Positions 1 through 5,763 are shown, counted from the first letter of the stretch. The stretch is DNA of 9,870 bases from Chloroflexota bacterium (GCA_028874675.1 JAPPJA010000004.1:1-9870); one strand, 5' to 3'. Notes: generated by a model not told the origin, from the letters alone. A program made the numbers and translations.

Positions 1-37
1 TACCCAACTCAGACAAGGAAGTCAAGCGTTTTGGGTA
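1..37. promoter_or_regulatory. Inverted repeat TACCCAA / TTGGGTA at the window edge
   Basis: TACCCAA (1-7) and TTGGGTA (31-37) are perfect 7-bp inverted arms with a 23-base spacer. They lie just upstream of a TATAAT at 46-51 in the leader of the coxS-like gene. They could be paired operator half-sites or the end of an element that starts left of the window. The left arm touches the window edge, so its true extent is unknown. Arms this short can occur by chance. Confidence 0.2.
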
Positions 38-45
38 CACAGGTA

Positions 46-51
46 TATAAT
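46..51 (+). promoter_or_regulatory. Candidate -10 box TATAAT upstream of coxS-like gene
   Basis: A perfect TATAAT consensus lies 114 bases before the coxS-like start codon. No convincing TTGACA-like -35 hexamer is found 16-18 bases upstream, so this is either a weak promoter or an AT-rich coincidence. It competes with the extended -10 candidate at 81-89. Confidence 0.25.
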
Positions 52-80
52 TCCCGTAAATTTCCCTGCTCCTGGGGCCG

Positions 81-89
81 TGCTATAGT
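81..89 (+). promoter_or_regulatory. Candidate extended -10 promoter (TGC-TATAGT) for the cox-like operon
   Basis: TGCTATAGT fits the extended -10 pattern TGnTATAAT with one mismatch. The -35 region is poor (TTTCCC at 61-66), which extended -10 promoters tolerate. Transcription would start near 96-98, immediately before the 16-bp palindrome at 100-115. That geometry would suit repression by a dimeric regulator. Inferred from sequence pattern only. Confidence 0.35.
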
Positions 90-99
90 ATGGGCAGCG

Positions 100-115
100 C
101 AATCCCCGGGGATTG
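100..115. promoter_or_regulatory. Perfect 16-bp palindrome, candidate operator
   Basis: CAATCCCCGGGGATTG is a perfect dyad with no spacer. It lies just downstream of the candidate extended -10 (81-89) and 50 bases before the coxS-like start codon. The position, around the predicted transcription start, is typical of a repressor operator for a homodimeric regulator. It lacks a T-tract and has no loop, so it is not a terminator. No regulator gene is visible in the window. Confidence 0.4.
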
Positions 116-165
116 TCGAGCGTTATCCGATCTCCCAAAGGAAATTGACCGAAGGAAAACAAGCT

Positions 166-660
166 ATGCCCCAACGCATAAACCTTAAAGTGAATGGCGA
201 GGACCGGGCGGTTGAAGCCCCGGCCCGCCGCCTGCTGGTGGACTTGATCCGCTACGACCTGGGTCTGACCGGCACCAAGGAAGGCTGCAGCGTAGGTGTC
301 TGCGGCGCCTGCACCGTCCTGGTGGACGGCGAAATGGTGGCTTCCTGCATAACCCTGGCTGCCGCCGTGGCAGGCTCGGAAATCACCACCATTGAAGGGC
401 TGGCCCAGGACGGCAGGCTCCATCCCGTCCAGCAGGCGTTCATTGACTACGGCGGCTTCCAGTGCGGCATCTGCACCCCCGGCCAGGTAATGGCCGCCAA
501 GGCGCTGCTGGACGAAAACGCCGAACCCACCGAGGAAGAGATTCGTGACTGGATGATGGGCAACCTGTGCCGCTGCACCGGGTACTACAAGATCCTGGAG
601 TCAGTGGTGGCCGCCATGAGTCCCGCCACCTCAAATGGGGAGGGGCAAGGCAGCCGATGA
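166..660 (+). CDS. coxS: (2Fe-2S)-binding small subunit of a xanthine dehydrogenase/CO dehydrogenase-family molybdenum hydroxylase
   Basis: 164 residues, the usual length for CoxS-type small subunits, which pass electrons between the Mo-cofactor subunit and the FAD subunit. The N-terminal plant-ferredoxin domain (about 1-75) carries ligands C41, C46, C49 and C61 in GCSVGVCGAC...C. The C-terminal helical domain binds the second [2Fe-2S] cluster through C100 and C103 (CGICTPGQ) and C135 and C137 (NLCRCTGYY). All eight cluster cysteines are present. The ATG at 166 is chosen over an in-frame upstream start at 31 because the family begins right before the INLKVNG strand and GAAGGA lies about 9 bases upstream. 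The stop overlaps the next gene's start (ATGA), indicating translational coupling to the FAD subunit. Substrate cannot be read from this subunit: CO, nicotinate, purine or another aldehyde/N-heterocycle is possible. The symbol is used in the family sense only. Confidence 0.93.
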   Translation: MPQRINLKVNGEDRAVEAPARRLLVDLIRYDLGLTGTKEGCSVGVCGACTVLVDGEMVASCITLAAAVAGSEITTIEGLAQDGRLHPVQQAFIDYGGFQCGICTPGQVMAAKALLDENAEPTEEEIRDWMMGNLCRCTGYYKILESVVAAMSPATSNGEGQGSR

Positions 661-1532
661 TCGACTTCGAATTTCACCAGGCAAACGACCTGGACCATGC
701 CTTTGCCCTGCTGGCTGACTACGGCGATGACGCTCGGCTGATGTCCGGCGGAACCGCTTTGGTGCTGCAAATGAAGCAGCGCTTCTCCCAGCCAGGTCAC
801 GTCATAGGGTTGAGGCGCATCCCCGGCCTGGGCTCCATTGAGGAAACGGGGGACGGCGCGGTCCGTATCGGGGCGCTCTGCACCCAGCGCCAGGTGGAGA
901 CCCATCCCCTGGTAACCCAGCGACTTCCCCTGGTTGCGGGAGCTTATCGCCACGTGGCCACGCCCCGGATCCGCAACATGGCCACGGTGGGTGGCGGCCT
1001 GGCCCACGGCGATCCCAACCAGGACCCGCCGCCTTCCCTCATAGCGCTGGGCGCATCAGTGGTATTGTCCTCGGCCGGCGGCGAGGAGCGCCTCGTGGGG
1101 GCGGAGGACCTGTTCGTGGACTACTTTGAGACCGATGTTCGACCGGGCGAGATTATCACCGGCCTGGTGGCCCCCCCTGCTCCTGAGGGATCGGGAGCAG
1201 CCTATCTGAAATTCCTGCCCCGTACTGCCGACGATTACGCGACGGTATCGGTGGCCGTCGTGATTACGACGGATGAGGCCGGTAACTGTGGCGACATCCG
1301 CATTGTTCTGGGGTCGGTGGGCCTGACGCCCATCCGCGCCGCCGCCGCAGAGGACGCCCTGCGCGACCAGCCCCTGACCGACGAGACCATACGCGCGGCA
1401 GCAGCCACAGTCCTGGATGCCGTGGACCCGCTGGAAGACCACCGCGGTTCCACGGAGTACAAGCGGGAAATGGCCGAGGTTTTCACCCGCCGCGCCGTCC
1501 GACAGGCCATGGCCAACGCGGGGTTGGTGTAA
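657..1532 (+). CDS. coxM: FAD-binding medium subunit of a xanthine dehydrogenase/CO dehydrogenase-family molybdenum hydroxylase
   Basis: 291 residues, normal for CoxM. The N-terminal FAD_binding_5 domain (about 1-175) contains the two pyrophosphate/FAD motifs of the family: SGGTALVLQMK at 30-40 (canonical AGGT.LL) and ATVGGGLAHGDP at 109-120 (canonical T(I/V)GG.L..ADP). The RNMATVGG stretch is diagnostic. The C-terminal part (about 180-285), with YLKFLPRTADDYATVSVAV, matches the CO_deh_flav_C domain. The ATG at 657 is favoured because it overlaps the coxS stop codon as ATGA and is preceded by a purine-rich GGGGAGGGGCAAGG stretch. The longer in-frame start at 567 would run inside coxS. The protein accepts electrons from the [2Fe-2S] clusters and passes them to the final acceptor. 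Motifs are intact, so a functional subunit is expected if a matching large subunit exists. Confidence 0.92.
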   Translation: MIDFEFHQANDLDHAFALLADYGDDARLMSGGTALVLQMKQRFSQPGHVIGLRRIPGLGSIEETGDGAVRIGALCTQRQVETHPLVTQRLPLVAGAYRHVATPRIRNMATVGGGLAHGDPNQDPPPSLIALGASVVLSSAGGEERLVGAEDLFVDYFETDVRPGEIITGLVAPPAPEGSGAAYLKFLPRTADDYATVSVAVVITTDEAGNCGDIRIVLGSVGLTPIRAAAAEDALRDQPLTDETIRAAAATVLDAVDPLEDHRGSTEYKREMAEVFTRRAVRQAMANAGLV

Positions 1533-1536
1533 CGGC

Positions 1537-1995
1537 ATGAAGCTGGAGAACCGCTGTGTGGTGCCAGCGGACCAGGCCACCACATGGGAACTTGTGATGG
1601 ACTTTCCCAGGGTGGCTCCCTGCGTCCCCGGCCTGACGGAGCTGGAGGCCGACGGCGAGGACGGCTACAAGGGCACTTTGCGGGCCCAGGCCGGCCCCAT
1701 GCGGGTGAACCTGGCCGGCACGGTAAGGGTTGTGTCCAGTGATCCGCAGCTGGGAGAGGCCCGGTTCCTGCTGGAAGCCGCGGACCGCCGCATCGGAGGT
1801 TCGGTCAAGACCTCCATGACCCTGCACCTGGCCCCCACCGACGATGGGCAAACCGAACTGACCATTAACACCGACACCGCCTTCATGGGAGCGTTAGGCA
1901 CCCTGGGCCAGCCCATAATTCGCCGCAAAGCCGCCGCCACGGTGGAAGAGTTTGCCCGCAACCTGGCGGGGCTGGTGGCAAGCCAAGGAATGTAG
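1537..1995 (+). CDS. coxG: CoxG-like SRPBCC-family protein (CO dehydrogenase subunit G type)
   Basis: 152 residues. The pattern fits the CoxG/SRPBCC (START-like) family: an opening beta strand with VPADQATTWELVMD, then VAPCVPGLTELE (canonical CxPG), a GYKGTLRAQAGPMRVNLAGTV strand pair, and the terminal helix EEFARNLAGLVAS. In the Oligotropha cox cluster CoxG is linked to membrane anchoring or maturation of the molybdenum hydroxylase; that role is known for the family and not shown here. No signal peptide or membrane segment is visible, and the typical extended hydrophobic C-terminal tail of longer CoxG proteins is absent. It starts 4 bases after the coxM stop, so it is part of the same operon. 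Its own stop is followed after 4 bases by the ATPase gene. The gene looks complete. Confidence 0.85.
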   Translation: MKLENRCVVPADQATTWELVMDFPRVAPCVPGLTELEADGEDGYKGTLRAQAGPMRVNLAGTVRVVSSDPQLGEARFLLEAADRRIGGSVKTSMTLHLAPTDDGQTELTINTDTAFMGALGTLGQPIIRRKAAATVEEFARNLAGLVASQGM

Positions 1996-1999
1996 CACT

Positions 2000-3142
2000 A
2001 TGGCTCTTGAAAACAAGATAGAATCGGTGAAAGTGCAGGGCTTCCGGTCGCTCGCTGATGTGGAACTCGCCAATATACCAGACGCAGCGGTATTGATTGG
2101 CCCAAACGGTTCGGGAAAGTCCAACGTCTTCTTGTTTCTGGAGATGTTGCAGCAGATGCTATGTCATCGTCGACTTAATCAGTTTGTCCGTCGCCATGGT
2201 GGGGCGGACGACCAGTTGTTTGGGGGGAGTTCTCAAACCCCTACATTGAGCAGCCAAGTCAGGTTGAAATATCAGCAGCGGACCTACAATTATGAGTGCT
2301 CACTTTCCTATATTCAGCCGGACGAATTTTCTGTCGAACAGGAGAGAGGCCTGCTCTACTCCGAAGAACGGGCAGGACCGGTGGGGAGGGAAATCCTAAA
2401 TTGGGGCAAGGAAAGCGGAATTTTCCCTATTGATCCGCAGAATCAGTCTAATTTTGGAACGGATGATAGTTTTTTCTATGAATCGTCAAAGAAGATCAGG
2501 GATTTTCTGGGAGGGTGGTCGTTTCACCAGTTCCATAACACAGGCTTCCACTCAGACATCAAGAAATGGCATGACATAGAAGACAACGTCGGTTTGAACT
2601 CGGATGGTAGCAATCTGGCATCAGTATTATACCGGCTAGAGCGAGAGGATGAACGTCTATACAACTACATTTGCCAACAGATCAGCAGAGTTCTACCTAG
2701 TTTTGACCGGTTCGCTGTAGGCAGGGCATATGGTAAGGCTATGCTCAGATGGAAAGCAGTCAATTATGACAAACCGATGGGTGCACACCTCACTTCTGAT
2801 GGTTCCTTGCGAGCATTTGCACTGTTAACATTGCTCAATTTGCCGGCAGACATGCTTCCGTCTGTAGTATTTCTGGACGAGCCTGAGCTGGGCTTGCACC
2901 CTTCTGCAATTTCCTTGCTTGGTGGAATGATCAAGGTTCTCTCAGTCCAAAGGCAAGTCATTTTAGCCACACAGTCCCCCCTATTAGTGGACTCCTTTGA
3001 CCTTGACCAAATTTTCGTGCTGGACTTAAAAGATGGGCAAACTAAAATTAGCAGACCCAACAGTGAGGAACTGAGGGACTGGCTGGAAGAGTATTCAACA
3101 GGTGGATTGTGGCAGACGAATATTATCGGGGGGAGGCCTTGA
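2000..3142 (+). CDS. COG4637-like ABC/AAA_21-family ATPase, probable partner of the downstream DUF4276 protein
   Basis: 380 residues. The N-terminus (EKIESVKVQGFRSL-like) is the RecF/SMC-type first strand. Walker A is GPNGSGKSN at 34-42. The signature-like motif is SDGSLRA at 266-272. Walker B is VVFLDEPELGLHP around 289-301, with D293 and catalytic E294. The switch is ATQSPLLVD, where Gln replaces the more usual His. About residues 60-260 form the family-specific insert, including FHNTG and the LNSDGSNLASVL element. It should be a cytosolic dimerising ATPase. The ATG at 2000 has AAGGAA at 1985-1990 and follows the coxG stop by 4 bases. It overlaps the next gene by 4 bases. Base composition is clearly lower in GC than the flanks (2461-2520 counts 25/60 G+C; 6241-6300 in the amidase gene counts 45/60), suggesting horizontal acquisition. 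A defence role is inferred from architecture only. Confidence 0.85.
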   Translation: MALENKIESVKVQGFRSLADVELANIPDAAVLIGPNGSGKSNVFLFLEMLQQMLCHRRLNQFVRRHGGADDQLFGGSSQTPTLSSQVRLKYQQRTYNYECSLSYIQPDEFSVEQERGLLYSEERAGPVGREILNWGKESGIFPIDPQNQSNFGTDDSFFYESSKKIRDFLGGWSFHQFHNTGFHSDIKKWHDIEDNVGLNSDGSNLASVLYRLEREDERLYNYICQQISRVLPSFDRFAVGRAYGKAMLRWKAVNYDKPMGAHLTSDGSLRAFALLTLLNLPADMLPSVVFLDEPELGLHPSAISLLGGMIKVLSVQRQVILATQSPLLVDSFDLDQIFVLDLKDGQTKISRPNSEELRDWLEEYSTGGLWQTNIIGGRP

Positions 3143-3753
3143 TTCGCCTAGGAATAGTTGTGGAGGGAGACACTGAAGAACGGTTCGTAAGACAAATACT
3201 TGATGCACACCTTAGGATGCATAATATAGAAACACAGACGTTTGTACTTCATGGAAATGTATCGGCGCAAAGGTTGGCACGCACTATGGCTAACTTGTTC
3301 CGTAGGTGTGGGATGGCCACTTCTCTGGTTGATTATTACGGGTTCCGAGATAAAGGGATGGATGGCGTTACAGCATTGGAGGGACGCATTAGTACGGCGG
3401 TGCAATCGGAGCTTGGTAGCTCGGCGGATAGCTCTTTGGTTATTCCCTACATTCAGCAGTACGAATTTGAGGCTTTACTTTTTTCCGAAGTTTCCGCATT
3501 CCAAAGTGTTCTTGGATTGTACCAAGGTACTGTCCAACAGCTTGCCGCTGTCCGACAAAGCTTTTCCACTCCCGAAGAGATCAATGATCACCCGGACACC
3601 GCACCTAGCAAACGAATAACCAACATTATTCGCCATTACGACAAAGTGACTCATGGTTCCCTAGTCGCCCAGGCCATAGGCCTTACCACCATTCGCCGTG
3701 AATGCCCCCGCTTTGATGCCTGGGTAACCCGCCTGGAATCCCTTTCTGCTTAG
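3139..3753 (+). CDS. DUF4276-family protein, TOPRIM-like, encoded with the ATPase
   Basis: 204 residues from a TTG start that overlaps the ATPase stop as TTGA. GGGGGGAGG lies immediately upstream, though with short spacing. A GTG at 3109 would add 10 residues and is the alternative start. DUF4276 hallmarks are present in order: N-terminal IVVEGDTEERFV (6-17), VDYYGF (64-69), QYEFEALLF (107-115), PEEIND (145-150), TAPSKRI (154-160), HGSLVAQAIGL and the terminal RFDAWVTRLESL. The VEGxTE strand-turn with E9 resembles the metal-binding glutamate of TOPRIM domains in OLD-family and PARIS nucleases; catalysis is not established for this family. Genes of this family are typically paired with COG4637-like ATPases, as here. 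The 3' quarter of the gene (from about 3640) is GC-richer than the rest. No membrane segment or signal peptide is visible. Confidence 0.85.
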   Translation: MIRLGIVVEGDTEERFVRQILDAHLRMHNIETQTFVLHGNVSAQRLARTMANLFRRCGMATSLVDYYGFRDKGMDGVTALEGRISTAVQSELGSSADSSLVIPYIQQYEFEALLFSEVSAFQSVLGLYQGTVQQLAAVRQSFSTPEEINDHPDTAPSKRITNIIRHYDKVTHGSLVAQAIGLTTIRRECPRFDAWVTRLESLSA

Positions 3754-3771
3754 TGAACCTCTGAATAACCC

Positions 3772-3794
3772 CCTGCCCTCTTGACGGGGGCAGG
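3772..3794 (+). terminator. Weak hairpin after the DUF4276 gene
   Basis: CCTGCCC (3772-3778) and GGGCAGG (3788-3794) form a 7-bp stem with a 9-base loop, 18 bases after the DUF4276 stop codon. It is followed by TTAGGC and no real T-tract, so it could be a weak or Rho-assisted terminator or an mRNA-end-protecting hairpin. Position downstream of the last + strand gene of the block supports the reading. Confidence 0.4.
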
Positions 3795-3851
3795 TTAGGC
3801 GTCCTCGTCCGCCCTTGGTGGGATGGGGGTGCAGGCGTCAATTCTGTAGCT

Positions 3852-3881
3852 GGCGAGGTTCCCGCCTTCGCGGGAACGACG
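3852..3881. repeat. REP-like palindromic intergenic repeat, copy 1
   Basis: A GGCGAGG prefix leads into the perfect hairpin TTCCCGC-CTTC-GCGGGAA, ending AACGACG. The same 30 bases recur at 7236-7265 with two substitutions. Both copies are intergenic, in the same orientation and downstream of + strand genes. This is the usual style of dispersed REP-type elements in GC-rich genomes. No RAYT transposase is in the window. Confidence 0.65.
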
Positions 3882-3927
3882 GGTTAAGTACGACTTATTC
3901 AGACTTTTCTTAGGTCCCGTCCACAAG

Positions 3928-3959
3928 CAAAAACGCCCGGGACCTGTCTGCCCGGGCGT
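3928..3959 (-). terminator. Rho-independent terminator of the CapA-like gene
   Basis: Read on the minus strand, the stem ACGCCCGGG / CCCGGGCGT (9 bp, 9-base loop, 3933-3959) is followed directly by a TTTTT run (complement of AAAAA at 3929-3933 area). It lies about 22 bases after the minus-strand stop at 3982. GC-rich stem plus T-tract is the classic intrinsic terminator. It may also stop read-through from the right into the ATPase block. Confidence 0.85.
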
Positions 3960-3981
3960 CTCTACTCTAATGCGGTCCCCC

Positions 3982-5349
3982 CTAAACCCGTATAACCCCC
4001 TCCAAATCCCCGTCCTCTTCCTCAATGGAAATCTCGGTGCCGAAGGGCTTGGAGACTTCCTGCAGCCAGGTTAGGGTTTCCCGGGCTATGGGTTCTTCGG
4101 CCAGGACCGGGCGGCCCCGCTGGGGGATGGGGCGGCCGAACCCCATATCTATGGGGTAGAGAATCACTTCCCGCAGGTCTCCTCCGGCGTAGTTGCAGAC
4201 CGCCACCACGCTCTGCCAGAAGACCGGGTCGGCGGCGAAGGCGCGGGTGCCGCTGCCGGAACGGGTGTCCAGGTAGTCGCCGGGGGTGCTGTTGAAGTCC
4301 AGGCCGAATCGGCGGTAGGCCTCATGGGGCAGCCACAGGACGCTCTCGTTCTGGAAGATGAAGTTGCCCAGGCTGTAGAAAATGGGCCGGTTCTTGTAGA
4401 TCTCAATGCCCCGCAGGAAGTGGGGGCCGTGGCCCACGAAGGCGGCGCAGCCCTGGTCAATGGTCCAGTGGGCGAAGTCCGTCAGGAAGTGGGGCGGCGA
4501 CAGCCGGGAGTGCCCGTGGAAGTCGCCGTCGGGGCCGCTTTCGTGGCAATGGACGCCGTACACCTGCCAGTCCGACTGCTTCTGCGTTCCCCGAATCCAG
4601 TTGCCGATGCCCAGCCGGTCATCCTCATTCAGGGCGGTGCGGATGGCATATTCCTCGTCGAGAATGAATTTGTTGTCCAGGAAATCTATCTCGGTGTTGT
4701 GGTCCGGCTCGTTTTCGTTGCCCCGGAACCCGAAGTGGCGGTGGAAGGCGTGTTCCTCCTCGTAACCAAGTTCCAGGTTGGCCTTGCGCAGGGCGTCGAA
4801 AACGTCCTGCTGTACGTGGTGGGTAATGTCGTGGCGGAGGGCGTTGACCCCGGGGCGGCCGCGGAAGTCGGGACGGCCGGCGCCGGCGCGGGACTGTTCG
4901 CTGTAAGTGCTGGTGGCGCCCATTACCGCCACCCTGCCCCTGGCCGAGTCCACGTAGGCGGGGGCGCGGGCCTCGTCCAGGTCGCGGCCGCCGCCGGCGT
5001 AGGGCAGGTCAATCTCCCGGCAGTGCTCCAGGGTGGTCAGGAAACCGCCCTCCGAGTAGTCGAATGAGTGGTTGTTGGCGGCGGTTACGGCGTTGATGCC
5101 CATCCACTTCAACTCGTCCAGGTTATGGGGATCGGAGCGGGTGTAGGTGGCGCTGCTCCACTGCCAGCTGCTCTCGAAGTCGTGAAAAAGCATTTCCAGG
5201 TTGACCAGGGACACGTCGGCGCCCCGCAGGATGTCCACCAGCTTCAGGAAGCGGGGTTCCTGGAAGGCCCGCATCCGGCGGGTAATCATGGCGTCGCCGC
5301 CCAGAGCAATAGAAATATCGCGGCGCTCGGCATCATAGATGGTAGTCAT
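3982..5349 (-). CDS. CapA-family (PGA_cap) metallophosphoesterase-like protein
   Basis: 455 residues. CapA/PgsA family motifs appear in order: LGGDAMITRR at 16-25 (metal-binding D19), VSLVNLE at 45-51, AANNHSFDYSEGG at 89-101, VHCHES near 266-271 and VGHGPHFLRGIEIY near 305-318, then YSLGNFIFQ at 325-333. These are the metal-ligand and fold motifs of the calcineurin-like domain. In Bacillus, CapA acts in poly-gamma-glutamate capsule export; many bacterial homologues have unknown substrates. Unlike PgsA/CapA this protein has no N-terminal membrane anchor or signal peptide, so it is probably cytosolic. A long insert (about 165-265, rich in His, Glu and Asp) makes it longer than typical. The ATG at 5349 is chosen because AAGGAGG lies 5 bases upstream. 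It stands alone on this strand, with a terminator downstream. Biological role unknown. Confidence 0.88.
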   Translation of the reverse strand: MTTIYDAERRDISIALGGDAMITRRMRAFQEPRFLKLVDILRGADVSLVNLEMLFHDFESSWQWSSATYTRSDPHNLDELKWMGINAVTAANNHSFDYSEGGFLTTLEHCREIDLPYAGGGRDLDEARAPAYVDSARGRVAVMGATSTYSEQSRAGAGRPDFRGRPGVNALRHDITHHVQQDVFDALRKANLELGYEEEHAFHRHFGFRGNENEPDHNTEIDFLDNKFILDEEYAIRTALNEDDRLGIGNWIRGTQKQSDWQVYGVHCHESGPDGDFHGHSRLSPPHFLTDFAHWTIDQGCAAFVGHGPHFLRGIEIYKNRPIFYSLGNFIFQNESVLWLPHEAYRRFGLDFNSTPGDYLDTRSGSGTRAFAADPVFWQSVVAVCNYAGGDLREVILYPIDMGFGRPIPQRGRPVLAEEPIARETLTWLQEVSKPFGTEISIEEEDGDLEGVIRV

Positions 5350-5368
5350 GGCTGCCTCCTTGCAGTAT

Positions 5369-5420
5369 GGGAGCCGGGGTGGCTTGGGTGGGGGCATTTT
5401 AGCAGATTTGGGGTGGGGGG
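5369..5420 (+). other. G-quadruplex-capable G-rich tract in the CapA-like leader
   Basis: The + strand carries GGG (5369-5371), GGGG (5376-5379), GGG (5386-5388) and GGGGG (5390-5394) with loops of 4, 6 and 1 bases, matching the G3+N1-7 pattern. Two further runs are at 5410-5413 and 5415-5420. The tract is on the template strand of the CapA-like gene's leader, just upstream of its ribosome-binding site. Folding in vivo is not shown. Confidence 0.35.
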
Positions 5421-5438
5421 TTGCGTTTACTGTTTATC

Positions 5439-5465
5439 CACGAAGGGACACGAAGAAACACGAAG
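5439..5465. repeat. Three CACGAAG copies at exact 10-bp spacing
   Basis: CACGAAG occurs at 5439, 5449 and 5459 in the divergent intergenic region between the CapA-like and amidase units. The spacing of 10 bp equals about one helical turn, so the copies would lie on one face of the DNA. They may be a regulator-binding array or a degenerate dispersed repeat. The surrounding 5350-5551 shows no gene. Confidence 0.4.
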
Positions 5466-5513
5466 GGATTGCATTCCGGCCTGGATTCGCGATTCACGCC
5501 ATTCCCGCTGTAG

Positions 5514-5519
5514 TAGAAT
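5514..5519 (+). promoter_or_regulatory. Weak -10 candidate (TAGAAT) for the amidase unit
   Basis: TAGAAT lies 32 bases before the small-gene start codon, in a region with no other reading frame. A poor -35 candidate (TTCACG at 5493-5498) has 15-base spacing. TAGAATGGGC resembles TAGTATGGGC downstream of the cox-like -10 candidate. Low confidence, pattern only. Confidence 0.25.
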
Positions 5520-5551
5520 GGGCCGATAAGGTGTCCCGGGGAGGAGTACCC

Positions 5552-5760
5552 ATGACCACCGACGCCAACAACAGCCTGGAACAGGACCTGCTTTTCGCCA
5601 TTGTCAAGGAAAGGTACGGACACCTCCTGACTGATGAGCAATTGGACGGGGTCAGAACTGCCATCATCGGCCAGCGGGATGTGTTCCTCCCATACGGCAG
5701 TACCGGCTGACCAACGATGTGGAGCCCTTCGCCAGCTTCAGGCCCTTCAGGGGGGAATAG
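5552..5760 (+). pseudogene. AtzG/GatC-like small amidase partner, frameshifted
   Basis: The ATG at 5552 has a strong GGGGAGGAG ribosome-binding site (5539-5547 area) and opens a 52-codon frame with LLFAIVKERYGHLLTDEQLDGV, stopping at 5708-5710. In the -1 frame the sequence continues from about 5686 as IRQYRLTNDVEPFASFRPFRGE and stops at 5758-5760, directly before the amidase. The joined product (about 69 residues) has the layout of small proteins often encoded just before amidases: an amphipathic helical part with YGxxLTxEQL, then LTNxxEPxxxFRP(Y/F)R. Related small partners (GatC, AtzG) stabilise their amidase. The interval of 209 bases is one short of a multiple of three, so one base appears lost between about 5680 and 5700. 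No X-XXY-YYZ slippery heptamer is in register. It is therefore a recent pseudogene or a sequence error. Confidence 0.6.
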
Positions 5761-5763
5761 CAC

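Larger units (their letters stand above)
3760..3903. repeat. REP-containing intergenic segment bounded by a 9-bp inverted repeat
   Basis: TCTGAATAA (3760-3768) and TTATTCAGA (3895-3903) are perfect 9-bp inverted arms enclosing 126 bases that include the weak hairpin and REP copy 1. This could mark a small non-coding mobile element or simply a large dyad. No flanking target-site duplication was recognised. The rest of 3754-3981 shows no gene. Confidence 0.25.

Noticed and set aside
31..165. Upstream extension of the coxS-like gene from 31
   Set aside because: The extra 45 residues match nothing in the family and cover the promoter-like and palindromic region; the ATG at 166 fits family length and has a ribosome-binding site.
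3242..3619. 125-codon + strand frame inside the DUF4276 gene
   Set aside because: It overlaps in a different frame and has no motifs, while the DUF4276 frame carries all the family hallmarks.
4324..5067. 247-codon + strand frame antisense to the CapA-like gene
   Set aside because: Low-complexity V/G/A-rich translation with no family motif; the opposite strand has complete CapA motifs and a strong ribosome-binding site.
5439..5465. CRISPR or iteron array
   Set aside because: Only three 7-base units with 3-base gaps, no spacers and no cas or replication genes.
5681..5695. Programmed -1 frameshift in the small AtzG-like gene
   Set aside because: The in-frame codons GTG TTC CTC CCA do not give an X-XXY-YYZ heptamer, and no obvious downstream pseudoknot was identified, so mutation or sequence error is more likely.
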